A stretch of DNA of 64,000 bases from NCBI RefSeq assembly GCF_000802155.2, contig NZ_JQGJ02000004.1:248001-312000 (forward strand), given 5' to 3'. The notes beneath the pieces were generated by a model, which had not been told where the DNA came from, searched no databases, and saw only the letters and a program-made list of their open reading frames with translations. Positions 1-8,295 of this stretch are shown in pieces. Origin of the DNA: Pseudomonas frederiksbergensis. Lineage in GTDB: Bacteria; Pseudomonadota; Gammaproteobacteria; Pseudomonadales; Pseudomonadaceae. Every line of letters starts with the position of its first letter. Position 1 is the first letter of the stretch. The position numbers and the translations under genes were made by a program.

Positions 1-13
1 TCGCTGTTGTCTG

Positions 14-769
14 TTAGAGCGCTGAAGCCTGCGCGAAGACCGGCGGGGAGGCGGCCAGTTCGGCTGCGCCCGCCACCGCGCCAATCACCAGGATCGCCGG
101 GCTCTTGAGTTGAAAGGCGCCGGCATCGGTTTCCATCGAGGCCAAGTCGCTGCGGCAGTCGCGTTGATGGGGCAGGGAGGCGTTTTCGATCATGGCCACC
201 GGCGTATCCGCCGCGAGGCCACCGGCCAGCAATTGCTCGCGGATTTCGCTGAGCTTTGCCACGCCCATGTACACCACCAGGGTGGTTCCGCCTTGTGCCA
301 GGGCTTGCCAGTTCAAGCTACTGCCATCCTGGGTGTGGGCGGTGACCAGCGTCACGCCCCGCGCAACGCCGCGCAAGGTCAGGGGAATGTCGCACTGAGT
401 CGCCCCCGCGAGGCCGGCGGTGATGCCGTTGACCAGTTCCACCTCAACGCCATGCTCGCGCAGCCACTGCGCTTCTTCACCGCCCCGGCCGAAAATGCAC
501 GGATCGCCGCCCTTGAGGCGCACTACACATTTGCCTTGGCGGGCATAACGCAGCATCAACCGATGAATGAACGCCTGTGGCGTGGAACGGCAACCGCCGC
601 GCTTGCCCACGGCGATGATGCGTGCACCGGGGCAGTGCTCCAGCACCGCGTCGTTGACCAGGTCATCGATCAACACCACGTCGGCTTCGCCCAAGGCGCG
701 CACGGCTTTGAGGGTCAGCAATTCAGGGTCGCCGGGACCTGCACCGACCAGCCAGACTTTTGCGTTCAT
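14..769 (-). CDS. cobA: Uroporphyrinogen-III C-methyltransferase (SUMT)
   Basis: A 251-residue protein that uses SAM to methylate uroporphyrinogen III twice to precorrin-2, the first step of siroheme synthesis. The N-terminus holds the SUMT glycine-rich motif VGAGPGDPELLTLKA (about residues 8-22), and the middle holds VRLKGGDPCIFGRGGEE, the SAM/tetrapyrrole signature. Length fits stand-alone SUMT without the CysG oxidase/ferrochelatase half. It is the last gene of nirB-nirD-nasA-cobA, 9 nt after nasA, and so supplies siroheme precursor for the NirB nitrite reductase. No terminator is visible in the 13 bases left in the window. Confidence 0.95.
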   Translation of the reverse strand: MNAKVWLVGAGPGDPELLTLKAVRALGEADVVLIDDLVNDAVLEHCPGARIIAVGKRGGCRSTPQAFIHRLMLRYARQGKCVVRLKGGDPCIFGRGGEEAQWLREHGVEVELVNGITAGLAGATQCDIPLTLRGVARGVTLVTAHTQDGSSLNWQALAQGGTTLVVYMGVAKLSEIREQLLAGGLAADTPVAMIENASLPHQRDCRSDLASMETDAGAFQLKSPAILVIGAVAGAAELAASPPVFAQASAL

Positions 770-778
770 AGTGTTTCC

Positions 779-3496
779 TCACGAGATAGCCGCCACCGGT
801 TGCGCGGTGGCAACCAGCAAACGCTTGATTTCCGGTACGCAGGAACCGCACTGCGTGCCGCAGCCCAGTTCCTTTTTCAGGCCCTGCAAATCCAGGCCGC
901 GCTCGATACCCGCGCAAACCGCGCGCTGGCTGACATTCATGCAGTTGCACAGGGTTTTCCCGCCACCCACGGTGGCACCGGTGTTGCCTGGCGGCGCGCT
1001 CAGGGGAGCTAGCAGCCAGCGCCGTAGTTGCTCGTCGGCGCGACCTTCCAGCCAGAGGTTCTGCAGCCAGTGCCGGGCCAGGGTTTCACCCGCCAGGCGA
1101 ATGGCAGTGATGCGTCCGTTTTCGATCCGCACCCGCTTGCCGATGGCGCGGCGTGGGTCGTCATAGGCCAAGACTGGCCCTTCGATAAGGCCGAGTTGCT
1201 CGTCAATCGCTTGTAGCAGTTGCGGTTCGGGGGCGACGGCACTGGCGGCGCGAATCAGCAACGCGGGACGTTCGCGACCGGTCAGGCTAAGGCTGACGTA
1301 GGAAAACGCCTCACACAGCGGACGCAACGTCTCCAAATGCTGTTGAACATCGCCTTCGATCAGGGCGAAAAGCTGCCAGGGCAGGTTCACCGGTTCCAGG
1401 CGCACGCCGCTGTGTTTGAGTTCCGGCTGTTTGGACAGTGGGTCGAAAGCCGGCTGGGTCAGGGTGTTCACCCCTCCCTTGAGGAACCGATCGCCCCAGT
1501 GCATGGGCAGGAACGCCTGGCCGGGGCGCACGCTTTCGTCGCTGTCGACGGCGACGATCAGGCTGCCGCGACGGCTCTTGAGACTGACCAGGTCACCGGT
1601 TTGCAGGCGATGGCGGACCAAATCGTCGGGATGCAGGCTGAGCACCGCTTCGTTCACATGGCCAAACAACTGCGCAGCGGTTCCCGTGCGGCTCATGCCG
1701 TGCCATTGATCTCGCAGGCGACCCGTATTCAGTGTCAAGGGATAGCGCGCGTCACGCAGTTCCTTGGCGGCGCGATAAGGGTCGGCGACAAATCGGGCAC
1801 GGCCGCTTTCGGTAGGAAAAATCCCATCCACGTACAAACGGGCGGTGCCGACCGTGGCGCCTTCGCGAAAAGGCCATTGCTGGGGGCCAAGCTGATCGAT
1901 CAGCGCATGGCTGATACCGGACAGATCCAAGTCACGACCACGGGTCAATTGCTTGTATTCATCGAACAACTGGGCCGGCGTGTCGAAGGCGAACAAGCTC
2001 GATTGCCCCGGGCGCAGGCGTTTCTCCAGGCGTTGTGCGAAATCCACTGTGATGGCCCAGTCCGGTCGTGCCTCACCCGGTGCGTTGATTGCCCGGCGCA
2101 CGTGGGAAATGCGCCGCTCGGAGTTGGTTACCGAGCCTTCTTTTTCGCCCCAACTGGCCGCGGGCAGCAGCAGGTCGGCAAAGGCGGCGGTCTCGGTGGT
2201 GCGAAAGGCTTCCTGCAACACCACGAACGGGCAGGCTTGCAGGGCCTCGCGCACGGCGGCCTGGTCCGGCATCGATTGGGCGGGGTTGGTGCAGGCGATC
2301 CACACTGCCTTGATCTTGCCGCTGCGCACCTGTTCGAACAGTTCAATGGCGCTGAGGCCAGGGGCTGCCGGTAACGCATCGACGCCCCAGTAATCGGCCA
2401 CTTCAGCGCGATGTTCCGGGTTGGCGGCTTCGCGATGGCCCGGCAGCAGGTTCGACAGGCTGCCGGTTTCGCGCCCGCCCATGGCGTTGGGCTGGCCGGT
2501 CAATGAGAACGGTCCAGCGCCCGGCCGGCCGATTTGGCCGGTGGCCAGGTGCAGATTGATCAGCGCGCTGTTTTTCGCGCTGCCGGCGGTGGACTGGTTC
2601 AGGCCCATGCACCACAACGACAGGAAACTGGGCGATGTGCCGACCCATTCGGCGCATTGGTGCAGCTGCTCGACGCTGATGCCGCAAAGCTGGGCAACCA
2701 TGGCGGGCGTGTAGTCGCGCACCAGATTCTTCAGATCCGCAAGCCCTTCGGTGTGGGTCTTGATGAAACTGCGATCGATCCAGTCTTCCCACAGCAGTAA
2801 GTGCAAAATCCCATGGAGCAGCGCGACATCGGTGCCCGGCAGGATCGCCAGGTGCAGGTCCGCCAGGTCGCAGGTGTCGGTGCGCCGGGGGTCGATGACG
2901 ATGATTTTCATCTCGGGCCGGCGGGATTTTGCTTCTTCGAGGCGACGAAACAGGATCGGATGGGCGTAGGCCATGTTGCTGCCGACGATCATCACACAAT
3001 CGCTCAGCTCCAGGTCTTCATAGCTGCAAGGCGGGGCGTCGGCGCCGAGGCTGCGCTTGTAGCCCACCACGGCGGAGGACATGCACAGCCGCGAGTTACT
3101 GTCGATGTTGTTGGTGCCCACCAGGGCCCGGGCGAGTTTATTGAAGGCGTAGTAGTCCTCGGTCAGCAGTTGGCCGGAGATGTAGAACGCCACGCTGTCG
3201 GGGCCATGTTCGGCAATCGTCTCGGCGAAAATAGTGGCGGCATGGTCCAGGGCGCTGTCCCAGTCGGTGCGGGCCCGAGCCAGGCCTTTGCCCAGGCGCA
3301 GCTCGGGGTAAAGCGCGCGTGCGGCGAGGTCGCCGGTCAGGTGCAGGGTCGAGCCCTTGCTGCACAATTTGCCGAAGTTGGCCGGGTGGCTGGGATCGCC
3401 GCTGACGCCGAAGATGCGCTCGCCGTCATGCTCGATCAACACGCCGCAACCGACCCCGCAGTAGCAGCAGGTCGTGGCTGTGGTCTGGCGGCTCAT
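779..3496 (-). CDS. nasA: Assimilatory nitrate reductase, molybdopterin catalytic subunit with C-terminal BFD [2Fe-2S] domain
   Basis: About 905 residues reducing nitrate to nitrite in the cytoplasm. Residues 9-45 carry the N-terminal [4Fe-4S] cysteines (CCYCGVGC ... KLCSKG). A molybdopterin oxidoreductase core follows, with the RLCMSSAVVGYKRSLG region and TGQPNAMGGRE near the cofactor, then a molydopterin-dinucleotide-binding domain (LTLNTGRLRDQWHGMSRTG). The last 60 residues are a BFD-type [2Fe-2S] module (CNCMNVS ... CGTQCGSC). The frame remains open further upstream, but I chose the ATG whose first base is 3496 because it overlaps the nirD stop as ATGA, implying translational coupling, and gives the family N-terminus MSRQTTATTCCYCG. 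Confidence 0.95.
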   Translation of the reverse strand: MSRQTTATTCCYCGVGCGVLIEHDGERIFGVSGDPSHPANFGKLCSKGSTLHLTGDLAARALYPELRLGKGLARARTDWDSALDHAATIFAETIAEHGPDSVAFYISGQLLTEDYYAFNKLARALVGTNNIDSNSRLCMSSAVVGYKRSLGADAPPCSYEDLELSDCVMIVGSNMAYAHPILFRRLEEAKSRRPEMKIIVIDPRRTDTCDLADLHLAILPGTDVALLHGILHLLLWEDWIDRSFIKTHTEGLADLKNLVRDYTPAMVAQLCGISVEQLHQCAEWVGTSPSFLSLWCMGLNQSTAGSAKNSALINLHLATGQIGRPGAGPFSLTGQPNAMGGRETGSLSNLLPGHREAANPEHRAEVADYWGVDALPAAPGLSAIELFEQVRSGKIKAVWIACTNPAQSMPDQAAVREALQACPFVVLQEAFRTTETAAFADLLLPAASWGEKEGSVTNSERRISHVRRAINAPGEARPDWAITVDFAQRLEKRLRPGQSSLFAFDTPAQLFDEYKQLTRGRDLDLSGISHALIDQLGPQQWPFREGATVGTARLYVDGIFPTESGRARFVADPYRAAKELRDARYPLTLNTGRLRDQWHGMSRTGTAAQLFGHVNEAVLSLHPDDLVRHRLQTGDLVSLKSRRGSLIVAVDSDESVRPGQAFLPMHWGDRFLKGGVNTLTQPAFDPLSKQPELKHSGVRLEPVNLPWQLFALIEGDVQQHLETLRPLCEAFSYVSLSLTGRERPALLIRAASAVAPEPQLLQAIDEQLGLIEGPVLAYDDPRRAIGKRVRIENGRITAIRLAGETLARHWLQNLWLEGRADEQLRRWLLAPLSAPPGNTGATVGGGKTLCNCMNVSQRAVCAGIERGLDLQGLKKELGCGTQCGSCVPEIKRLLVATAQPVAAIS

Positions 3497-3813
3497 GAGC
3501 TTGCTTCCCGCAGGGCCAGCATCACGCGGCCGTTCTCGACTCGGGCCGAGTGGTGATGGGCGCAACCCACGTCCGGGGCTTGGGCCAGGCCGGTTTCCAG
3601 GTCGATCTGCCAGTTATGCAGTGGGCAGGCCACGCGCTTGCCGTAGATCAGGCCCTGGGACAATGGACCGCCCTTGTGCGGGCAGCGGTCGTCGAGTGCG
3701 AAAACTTCATCGTCGCTGGTACGAAAAATCGCGATATCGCCCTTCGGTCCCTGGATGATTCGAGAACCCAGGGCGTTGATCTCTTCCAGTGCGCAGATAT
3801 CCAGCCAGTTCAT
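3493..3813 (-). CDS. nirD: Nitrite reductase (NADH) small subunit, Rieske-like
   Basis: A 106-residue protein with a Rieske-type fold. CPHKGGPLSQG and CPLHNWQIDLETG preserve the CxH...CxxH pattern, so a [2Fe-2S] cluster is possible here; many NirD proteins lack it. It partners NirB in assimilatory NADH-dependent nitrite reduction to ammonium. It overlaps nirB upstream and nasA downstream by 4 nt each (ATGA), so the three genes are translationally coupled. Confidence 0.93.
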   Translation of the reverse strand: MNWLDICALEEINALGSRIIQGPKGDIAIFRTSDDEVFALDDRCPHKGGPLSQGLIYGKRVACPLHNWQIDLETGLAQAPDVGCAHHHSARVENGRVMLALREASS

Positions 3814-6263
3814 GCCGGCACCTCCAGGTGCTTCACGGGAATGACTTCAAATTCTTTCTTCAGCTGGGGTTGCTCCAGGCGCTGTTTCCAAGGGTCTTGT
3901 TCCAGCGACAGGGAAAACTTCAGCCGCTCATGGAGCGCTTTGCGCCGCTCCGGGTCTTCCAGCACGGCTTTCTTGATGTGCTCCATGCCGACCCGCTGCA
4001 TGTAGTGCACGGTGCGTTCGAGGTAGAAGGCTTCTTCCCGGTACAACTGCAGGAAGGCGCCGTTGTATTCGCGCACTTCTTCGGCGGTCTTGAGCTTGAC
4101 GAAGAACTCGGCGACTTCGGTCTTGATCCCGCCGTTGCCGCCGATGTACATCTCCCAGCCGGAATCGACGCCGATGATGCCAACGTCCTTGATGCCCGCT
4201 TCCGAGCAGTTGCGGGGGCAACCGGAGACGGCCAGCTTCACTTTGTGCGGGGACCACATGTTGAACAGGTCGTGCTCCAGCTCGATCCCCAACTGAGTGG
4301 AGTTCTGCGTGCCGAAGCGGCAGAACTCGCTGCCCACGCAGGTCTTCACGGTGCGGATGGATTTGCCGTAGGCGTGGCCGGAGGGCATGTCGAGGTCTTT
4401 CCAGACGCCGGGCAGGTCTTGCTTCTTGATCCCCAACAGGTCGATGCGCTGGCCGCCGGTGACCTTGACCATCGGCACGTTGTACTTGTCCGCCACGTCG
4501 GCAATGCGCCGCAGCTCGGAAGGGTTGGTCACGCCGCCCCACATCCGCGGGACCACCGAGTAAGTGCCGTCTTTCTGGATGTTGGCATGGGCGCGTTCGT
4601 TGATCAGGCGCGACTGCGGATCATCCTGGGCTTCACCGGGCCAGGTGGAAATCAGGTAGTAGTTCAGGGCGGGGCGGCAGGTAGCGCAGCCGTTCGGGGT
4701 GCGCCAGTTCAGGTAGCTCATGGCCCCGGCGATGGTCAGCAGATGCTGGTCGCGGATCGCCTGGCGGATCTGGCCGTGGTTGAGGTCGCTGCAGCCGCAG
4801 ATGGCTTTTTCGCTTTTCGGCTTGACGTCCGCTGCGCCGCCCACGGTGTTGATCAGGATCTGCTCCACCAGGCCGGCGCAGGAGCCGCAGGAACTGGCGG
4901 CCTTGGTGTGTTTTTTCACGTCATCGACGCTGAACAGCCCGTGTTCCTGGATCGCCTTGACGATGGTGCCCTTGCACACGCCGTTGCAGCCGCAGACTTC
5001 TGCGGTGTCGGCCATGCTCATGGCTTTGTCCTGGCCCTGGTGTCCTACATCACCCAGTGCGTTTTCCCCGAACATGAGGTGATCGCGGATCTCGCTGATG
5101 GCGTGATTCTCACGAATCTGGCGGAAATACCATCCGCCGTCCGCCGTATCGCCGTACAGACAGGCCCCGACCAGCACGTCATCCTTGATCACCAGTTTTT
5201 TATAGACGCCGCCAATCGGGTCGGAAAGGGTGATGGTCTCGGTGCCTTCGCCGCCCATGAAGTCGCCGGCGGAGAACAGGTCGATGCCGGTGACTTTCAA
5301 CTTGGTCGAAGTAACCGAGCCTTTGTAGGTGGCGAAGCCCAGTTGCGCGAGGTGGTTGGCGCAGACCTTGGCCTGTTCGAACAACGGCGCCACCAGGCCG
5401 TAGGCGGTGCCGCGATGGCTGGCGCATTCGCCGATGGCATAGATGCGTGGGTCGTAGGTTTGCATGGTGTCGTTGACCAGGATCCCGCGATTGCACGGGA
5501 TGCCGGATTTTTCCGCCAGTTCGGTATTGGGGCGGATACCGGCGGCCATCACCACCAGGTCGGCAGGGATGATGTCGCCGTTCTTGAACTGGACCGAGCC
5601 GACCCGGCCATTGCCGGCGTCGTGCAGGGCCTGGGTCTGTTCGCAGAGGCGGAATTTCAGGCCACGGCTTTCCAGCGCGGTTTGCAGCAGTTGACCGCTG
5701 GTCTTGTCCAGCTGCCGTTCCAAAAGCCATTCGCCGATGTGTACGACGGTCACGTCCATGCCGCGAAGCTTCAAGCCGTTGGCGGCTTCCAGGCCCAACA
5801 GGCCGCCACCGATGACCACCGCGTGTTTATGGGTTTTCGCGGTGTCGATCATCGCCTGGGTGTCGGCGATGTCGCGGTAGCCGATCACGCCATCGAGGGT
5901 GTTGCCGGGGATCGGCAAGATGAACGGCGTGGAGCCGGTGGCGATGAGCAGGCGGTCGTATTCGGCTTCGCTGCCGTCCTCGGCGATGACCCGGCGCTTG
6001 ACCCGGTCGATTTCCACCACCTTGCGGTTGAGCAACAGCTTGATGTTGTTGTCCAGGTACCAGCTCAGGTCGTTGAGCACGATTTCTTCGAAGGTCTGCT
6101 CGCCGGCCAGCACCGGCGAGAGCAGGATGCGGTTGTAGTTGGTGTGGGGCTCGGCGCCGAACACCGTGATGTCGTACAGCTCGTTGCTCAGCTTGAGCAG
6201 TTCTTCGAGGGTTCGAACCCCGGCCATGCCGTTGCCGATCATTACCAGTTTGAGTTTTTTCAT
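3810..6263 (-). CDS. nirB: Nitrite reductase (NADH) large subunit
   Basis: About 817 residues reducing nitrite to ammonium with NADH. The order is an FAD Rossmann fold (IGNGMAGVRTLEELL near the start), an NAD-binding fold (VVIGGGLLGLEAANGLKLRG), two BFD-like [2Fe-2S] modules (CGCNGVCKGTIVKAI...CGSCAG and CGCSDLNHGQI...CATCRP), then the sulfite/nitrite reductase domain. The [4Fe-4S]-siroheme ligands are TCVGSEFC and SGCPRNCSEAG. I chose the ATG at 6263 (MKKLKLVMIGNG) because it gives the typical N-terminus; a further in-frame ATG lies 15 nt upstream. It is the first gene of the nirB-nirD-nasA-cobA unit behind a sigma-54 promoter and an antitermination leader. Confidence 0.96.
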   Translation of the reverse strand: MKKLKLVMIGNGMAGVRTLEELLKLSNELYDITVFGAEPHTNYNRILLSPVLAGEQTFEEIVLNDLSWYLDNNIKLLLNRKVVEIDRVKRRVIAEDGSEAEYDRLLIATGSTPFILPIPGNTLDGVIGYRDIADTQAMIDTAKTHKHAVVIGGGLLGLEAANGLKLRGMDVTVVHIGEWLLERQLDKTSGQLLQTALESRGLKFRLCEQTQALHDAGNGRVGSVQFKNGDIIPADLVVMAAGIRPNTELAEKSGIPCNRGILVNDTMQTYDPRIYAIGECASHRGTAYGLVAPLFEQAKVCANHLAQLGFATYKGSVTSTKLKVTGIDLFSAGDFMGGEGTETITLSDPIGGVYKKLVIKDDVLVGACLYGDTADGGWYFRQIRENHAISEIRDHLMFGENALGDVGHQGQDKAMSMADTAEVCGCNGVCKGTIVKAIQEHGLFSVDDVKKHTKAASSCGSCAGLVEQILINTVGGAADVKPKSEKAICGCSDLNHGQIRQAIRDQHLLTIAGAMSYLNWRTPNGCATCRPALNYYLISTWPGEAQDDPQSRLINERAHANIQKDGTYSVVPRMWGGVTNPSELRRIADVADKYNVPMVKVTGGQRIDLLGIKKQDLPGVWKDLDMPSGHAYGKSIRTVKTCVGSEFCRFGTQNSTQLGIELEHDLFNMWSPHKVKLAVSGCPRNCSEAGIKDVGIIGVDSGWEMYIGGNGGIKTEVAEFFVKLKTAEEVREYNGAFLQLYREEAFYLERTVHYMQRVGMEHIKKAVLEDPERRKALHERLKFSLSLEQDPWKQRLEQPQLKKEFEVIPVKHLEVPA

Positions 6264-6332
6264 CAGGGTTCTCCGCAAGCTCAGGCCTGTTCATCACGGC
6301 GGTCAGGCTGGCTCGGCAATTTTTTCGAAAAC

Positions 6333-6395
6333 AAAAAAGGCGTCCCGCTAGCAAGCTAGCGAGGACGCCTTTGTCCTGGTCCCGTTCTCTCGGGA
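6333..6395 (-). promoter_or_regulatory. NasT (ANTAR) antitermination leader of nirB operon: dual hexaloop plus terminator
   Basis: Read on the minus strand, hairpin P1 is TCCCG-AGAGAA-CGGGA (6395-6380) and hairpin P2 is AGGAC-AAAGGC-GTCCT (6377-6362). Both have six-base loops with A at position 1 and G at position 4, the dual-hexaloop signature bound by ANTAR proteins. The bases of P2 also form the 5' arm of an intrinsic terminator, AAAGGCGTCC pairing with GGACGCCTTT and followed by a run of T (6372-6333). P2 and the terminator are therefore mutually exclusive. This is the expected arrangement for NasT-dependent readthrough into nirB. The structures were folded by eye. Confidence 0.88.
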
Positions 6396-6446
6396 AGCAC
6401 CGCCTTCATCGTTGGAGGCGTTGCTATATGTATGGTGAGAGAGGTT

Positions 6447-6464
6447 ATGCAGTGGTTGTGCCAA
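6447..6464 (-). promoter_or_regulatory. Sigma-54 (-24/-12) promoter of nirB operon
   Basis: On the minus strand the sequence TTGGCACAACCACTGCAT matches the RpoN consensus YTGGCAC-N5-TTGCW. The GG (6462-6461) and GC (6450-6449) dinucleotides are separated by exactly 10 bases. Predicted transcription starts near 6437, about 40 nt before the first hexaloop hairpin. The 353-nt gap 6264-6616 contains this promoter, the leader and no credible gene. An NtrC-type activator is expected; no enhancer site was identified. Confidence 0.85.
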
Positions 6465-6616
6465 GTGCTCTTGGGGCGCGGATTTATTGGCTGAGCTGCA
6501 GGTTGGAGGCGTTGAAGGGGGATTTATTGCACCGAATGAAAGCGTGTTGCCCGGTAATGGAGCGTCAGGCTGGGGATAGGTATAGGCAGGCACGCCGTCT
6601 TCGCGAGCAACTGGGT

Positions 6617-8287
6617 CTAGCTATGAAAGACTAGAAACAGCATCACCAGATTTATCACCAACGACACCAATGCCAATGTCCGCCAGACCTTCAGCGGCTC
6701 GCGTTCCAGCAACGGCCGGGGCCTTACGCTCAGGCTACGGCGCTCGCCTTGTTCCAGCAGCAACAGCCATTCCTCGGCGGTTTCAAAACGCTGGTCCGGA
6801 TCCGCCGCGATCGCGCGTTCCAGGCTTTGCCCGAGCCATTCGGCCAGGTCCGGTCGATAGCGGCTGGCATTGACCGGCACGCCGAAGCGCGGTCGCTGGA
6901 AGGCTTCGATCTCGCCGTAGGGATAATGTCCGGTCAGCAAGAAATACAAGGTTACGCCGACGGCATACAAATCCTGTTGTACCGTGGGGGCGGTGCCGCC
7001 GAAGGCTTCCGGGGCAATGTAGCTGGGCGTGCCGGGCAACACGTTGGCCTGGTCCTCGGACAAGCCCGGGCAATACGCCAGGCCGAAATCCAGCAAGCGC
7101 AATTCGCCATCGTCGCCCAGGTGCAGGTTTTCCGGCTTGATGTCGCGGTGGTAGATCTGCCGTCGATGCAGCAGGCCCACCGCTCGCACCAGGCGTTGGG
7201 CCAGGTCCTGCCATTGGGCCAGGGGCAGCGGCCCGCCCTGGTTGAACAGCTCGGCCAGGGTCGCCCCCGGGTATTCGCGCATCACGTAGTACAAATGCTG
7301 GCGCTGTGGAACACCATGCACTTCGGGAAATTGCCTGCCCGCGACCCGCTTGAGAAACCATTCCTCCGAGAGCAGCGCTTGCCCGGCGCGGGTGTCGTCC
7401 CGTAGCTGCACGGGCAGGGTTTTCAGTAGCCAGGGCTGGCCTTGGCCGTCACGTACTCGATAGAGCAACGATTGCTGGCTTTGGCCCAGTGGACCTTCGA
7501 TCTGCCAGCCTTCGAACGTCTGGCCGGCCTTCAGCGCAGGGGGCAAAGGCCACTGCTGCAATTGGATCAGTGCGTCGCCGATGCTGGCTTCGCCCACCGC
7601 ATCGACCCGCACCAGCAGCGCGCTGGCGTTGTCCTGGCTACCGGCCAGGTGCGCGGCGTTGACCAGCGTCTGCGCGGCGAGGTCCAGGTCCGGTTGGTCG
7701 CGAAGGATGCCGGCGATGGCTGTGTCCCCCAGGACCGCCCAGACACCGTCACTGAGCAACACGAAGGTTTCGTCTTCGCGCAGTTCGCCGTCGAGGAAGT
7801 CGAGCACCAGATGCTGATCCAGCCCCAGGGCGCGCTTGAGCACATGTTGCATGCCTTGCTGCTCCCAGACGTGATCCTCACTGACGCGTTGCAGGTGATC
7901 GGCGTGCCAGCGGTAGACCCGGCAATCGCCGACGTGGGCCAGCGTAAAACGCCGGCCCCGCAGTACAAGGGCGCTGACGGTGGTAAGCAGCGGTTGCCCG
8001 CCACCGTTGGCTTGCAGCCAGCGGTTCTGCGCGGACAATAGTCGGTCGAGCGCCTGGGCCACGCCCCAGGTTTGCGGCGTGGCGTAGTAGTCCAGCGCCA
8101 ATGCCTGCAAAGTCGAACGGGCGGCCAGCCCGCCATCGGCGCATTGGCTCACGCCGTCGGCGATGGCGAACAGGTAACCCTTGCTGGCGGCCAGGGCCGG
8201 GGCGGGGGTGACCAGGCGCAGGGCGTCCTGGTTTTCCTCCCGTGGGCCGATGGCGCTGGCTTCGGCGAAACTCAATTGCAGGCTCAT
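6617..8287 (-). CDS. Bifunctional PP2C protein phosphatase / Ser-Thr protein kinase with C-terminal membrane anchor
   Basis: A 556-residue fusion. Residues 1-240 are a PP2C phosphatase: REENQDAL, FAIADGVS, VGDCRVYRW, LLSDGVW and SQDNASALLV carry the metal-binding aspartates. Residues 270-520 are a Hanks-type kinase: LLKTLPV (lysine), HRDIKPENLHL (catalytic loop), DFGLAY (DFG) and PSYIAPEAF (activation-segment end). A single hydrophobic helix closes the protein (TLALVSLVINLVMLFLVF). Both active sites look intact. The start at 8287 gives MSLQLSFAEAS; it follows the transporter gene by 8 nt, so the two are co-transcribed behind the sigma-54/ANTAR leader. Its substrate is unknown; nitrate uptake or reduction is an inference from context. 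Confidence 0.9.
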   Translation of the reverse strand: MSLQLSFAEASAIGPREENQDALRLVTPAPALAASKGYLFAIADGVSQCADGGLAARSTLQALALDYYATPQTWGVAQALDRLLSAQNRWLQANGGGQPLLTTVSALVLRGRRFTLAHVGDCRVYRWHADHLQRVSEDHVWEQQGMQHVLKRALGLDQHLVLDFLDGELREDETFVLLSDGVWAVLGDTAIAGILRDQPDLDLAAQTLVNAAHLAGSQDNASALLVRVDAVGEASIGDALIQLQQWPLPPALKAGQTFEGWQIEGPLGQSQQSLLYRVRDGQGQPWLLKTLPVQLRDDTRAGQALLSEEWFLKRVAGRQFPEVHGVPQRQHLYYVMREYPGATLAELFNQGGPLPLAQWQDLAQRLVRAVGLLHRRQIYHRDIKPENLHLGDDGELRLLDFGLAYCPGLSEDQANVLPGTPSYIAPEAFGGTAPTVQQDLYAVGVTLYFLLTGHYPYGEIEAFQRPRFGVPVNASRYRPDLAEWLGQSLERAIAADPDQRFETAEEWLLLLEQGERRSLSVRPRPLLEREPLKVWRTLALVSLVINLVMLFLVFHS

Positions 8288-8295
8288 GGTTGCTG

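Noticed and set aside
3789..6359. An 856-codon open frame on the plus strand opposite nirB/nirD
   Set aside because: It is exactly antisense to nirB, whose motifs are unambiguous; its composition (runs of His/Gln/Ala/Val) is typical of GC-rich antisense shadows.
6348..6593. An 81-codon minus-strand frame upstream of nirB
   Set aside because: It overlaps the sigma-54 promoter, both hexaloop hairpins and the terminator; regulatory constraint explains the sequence.
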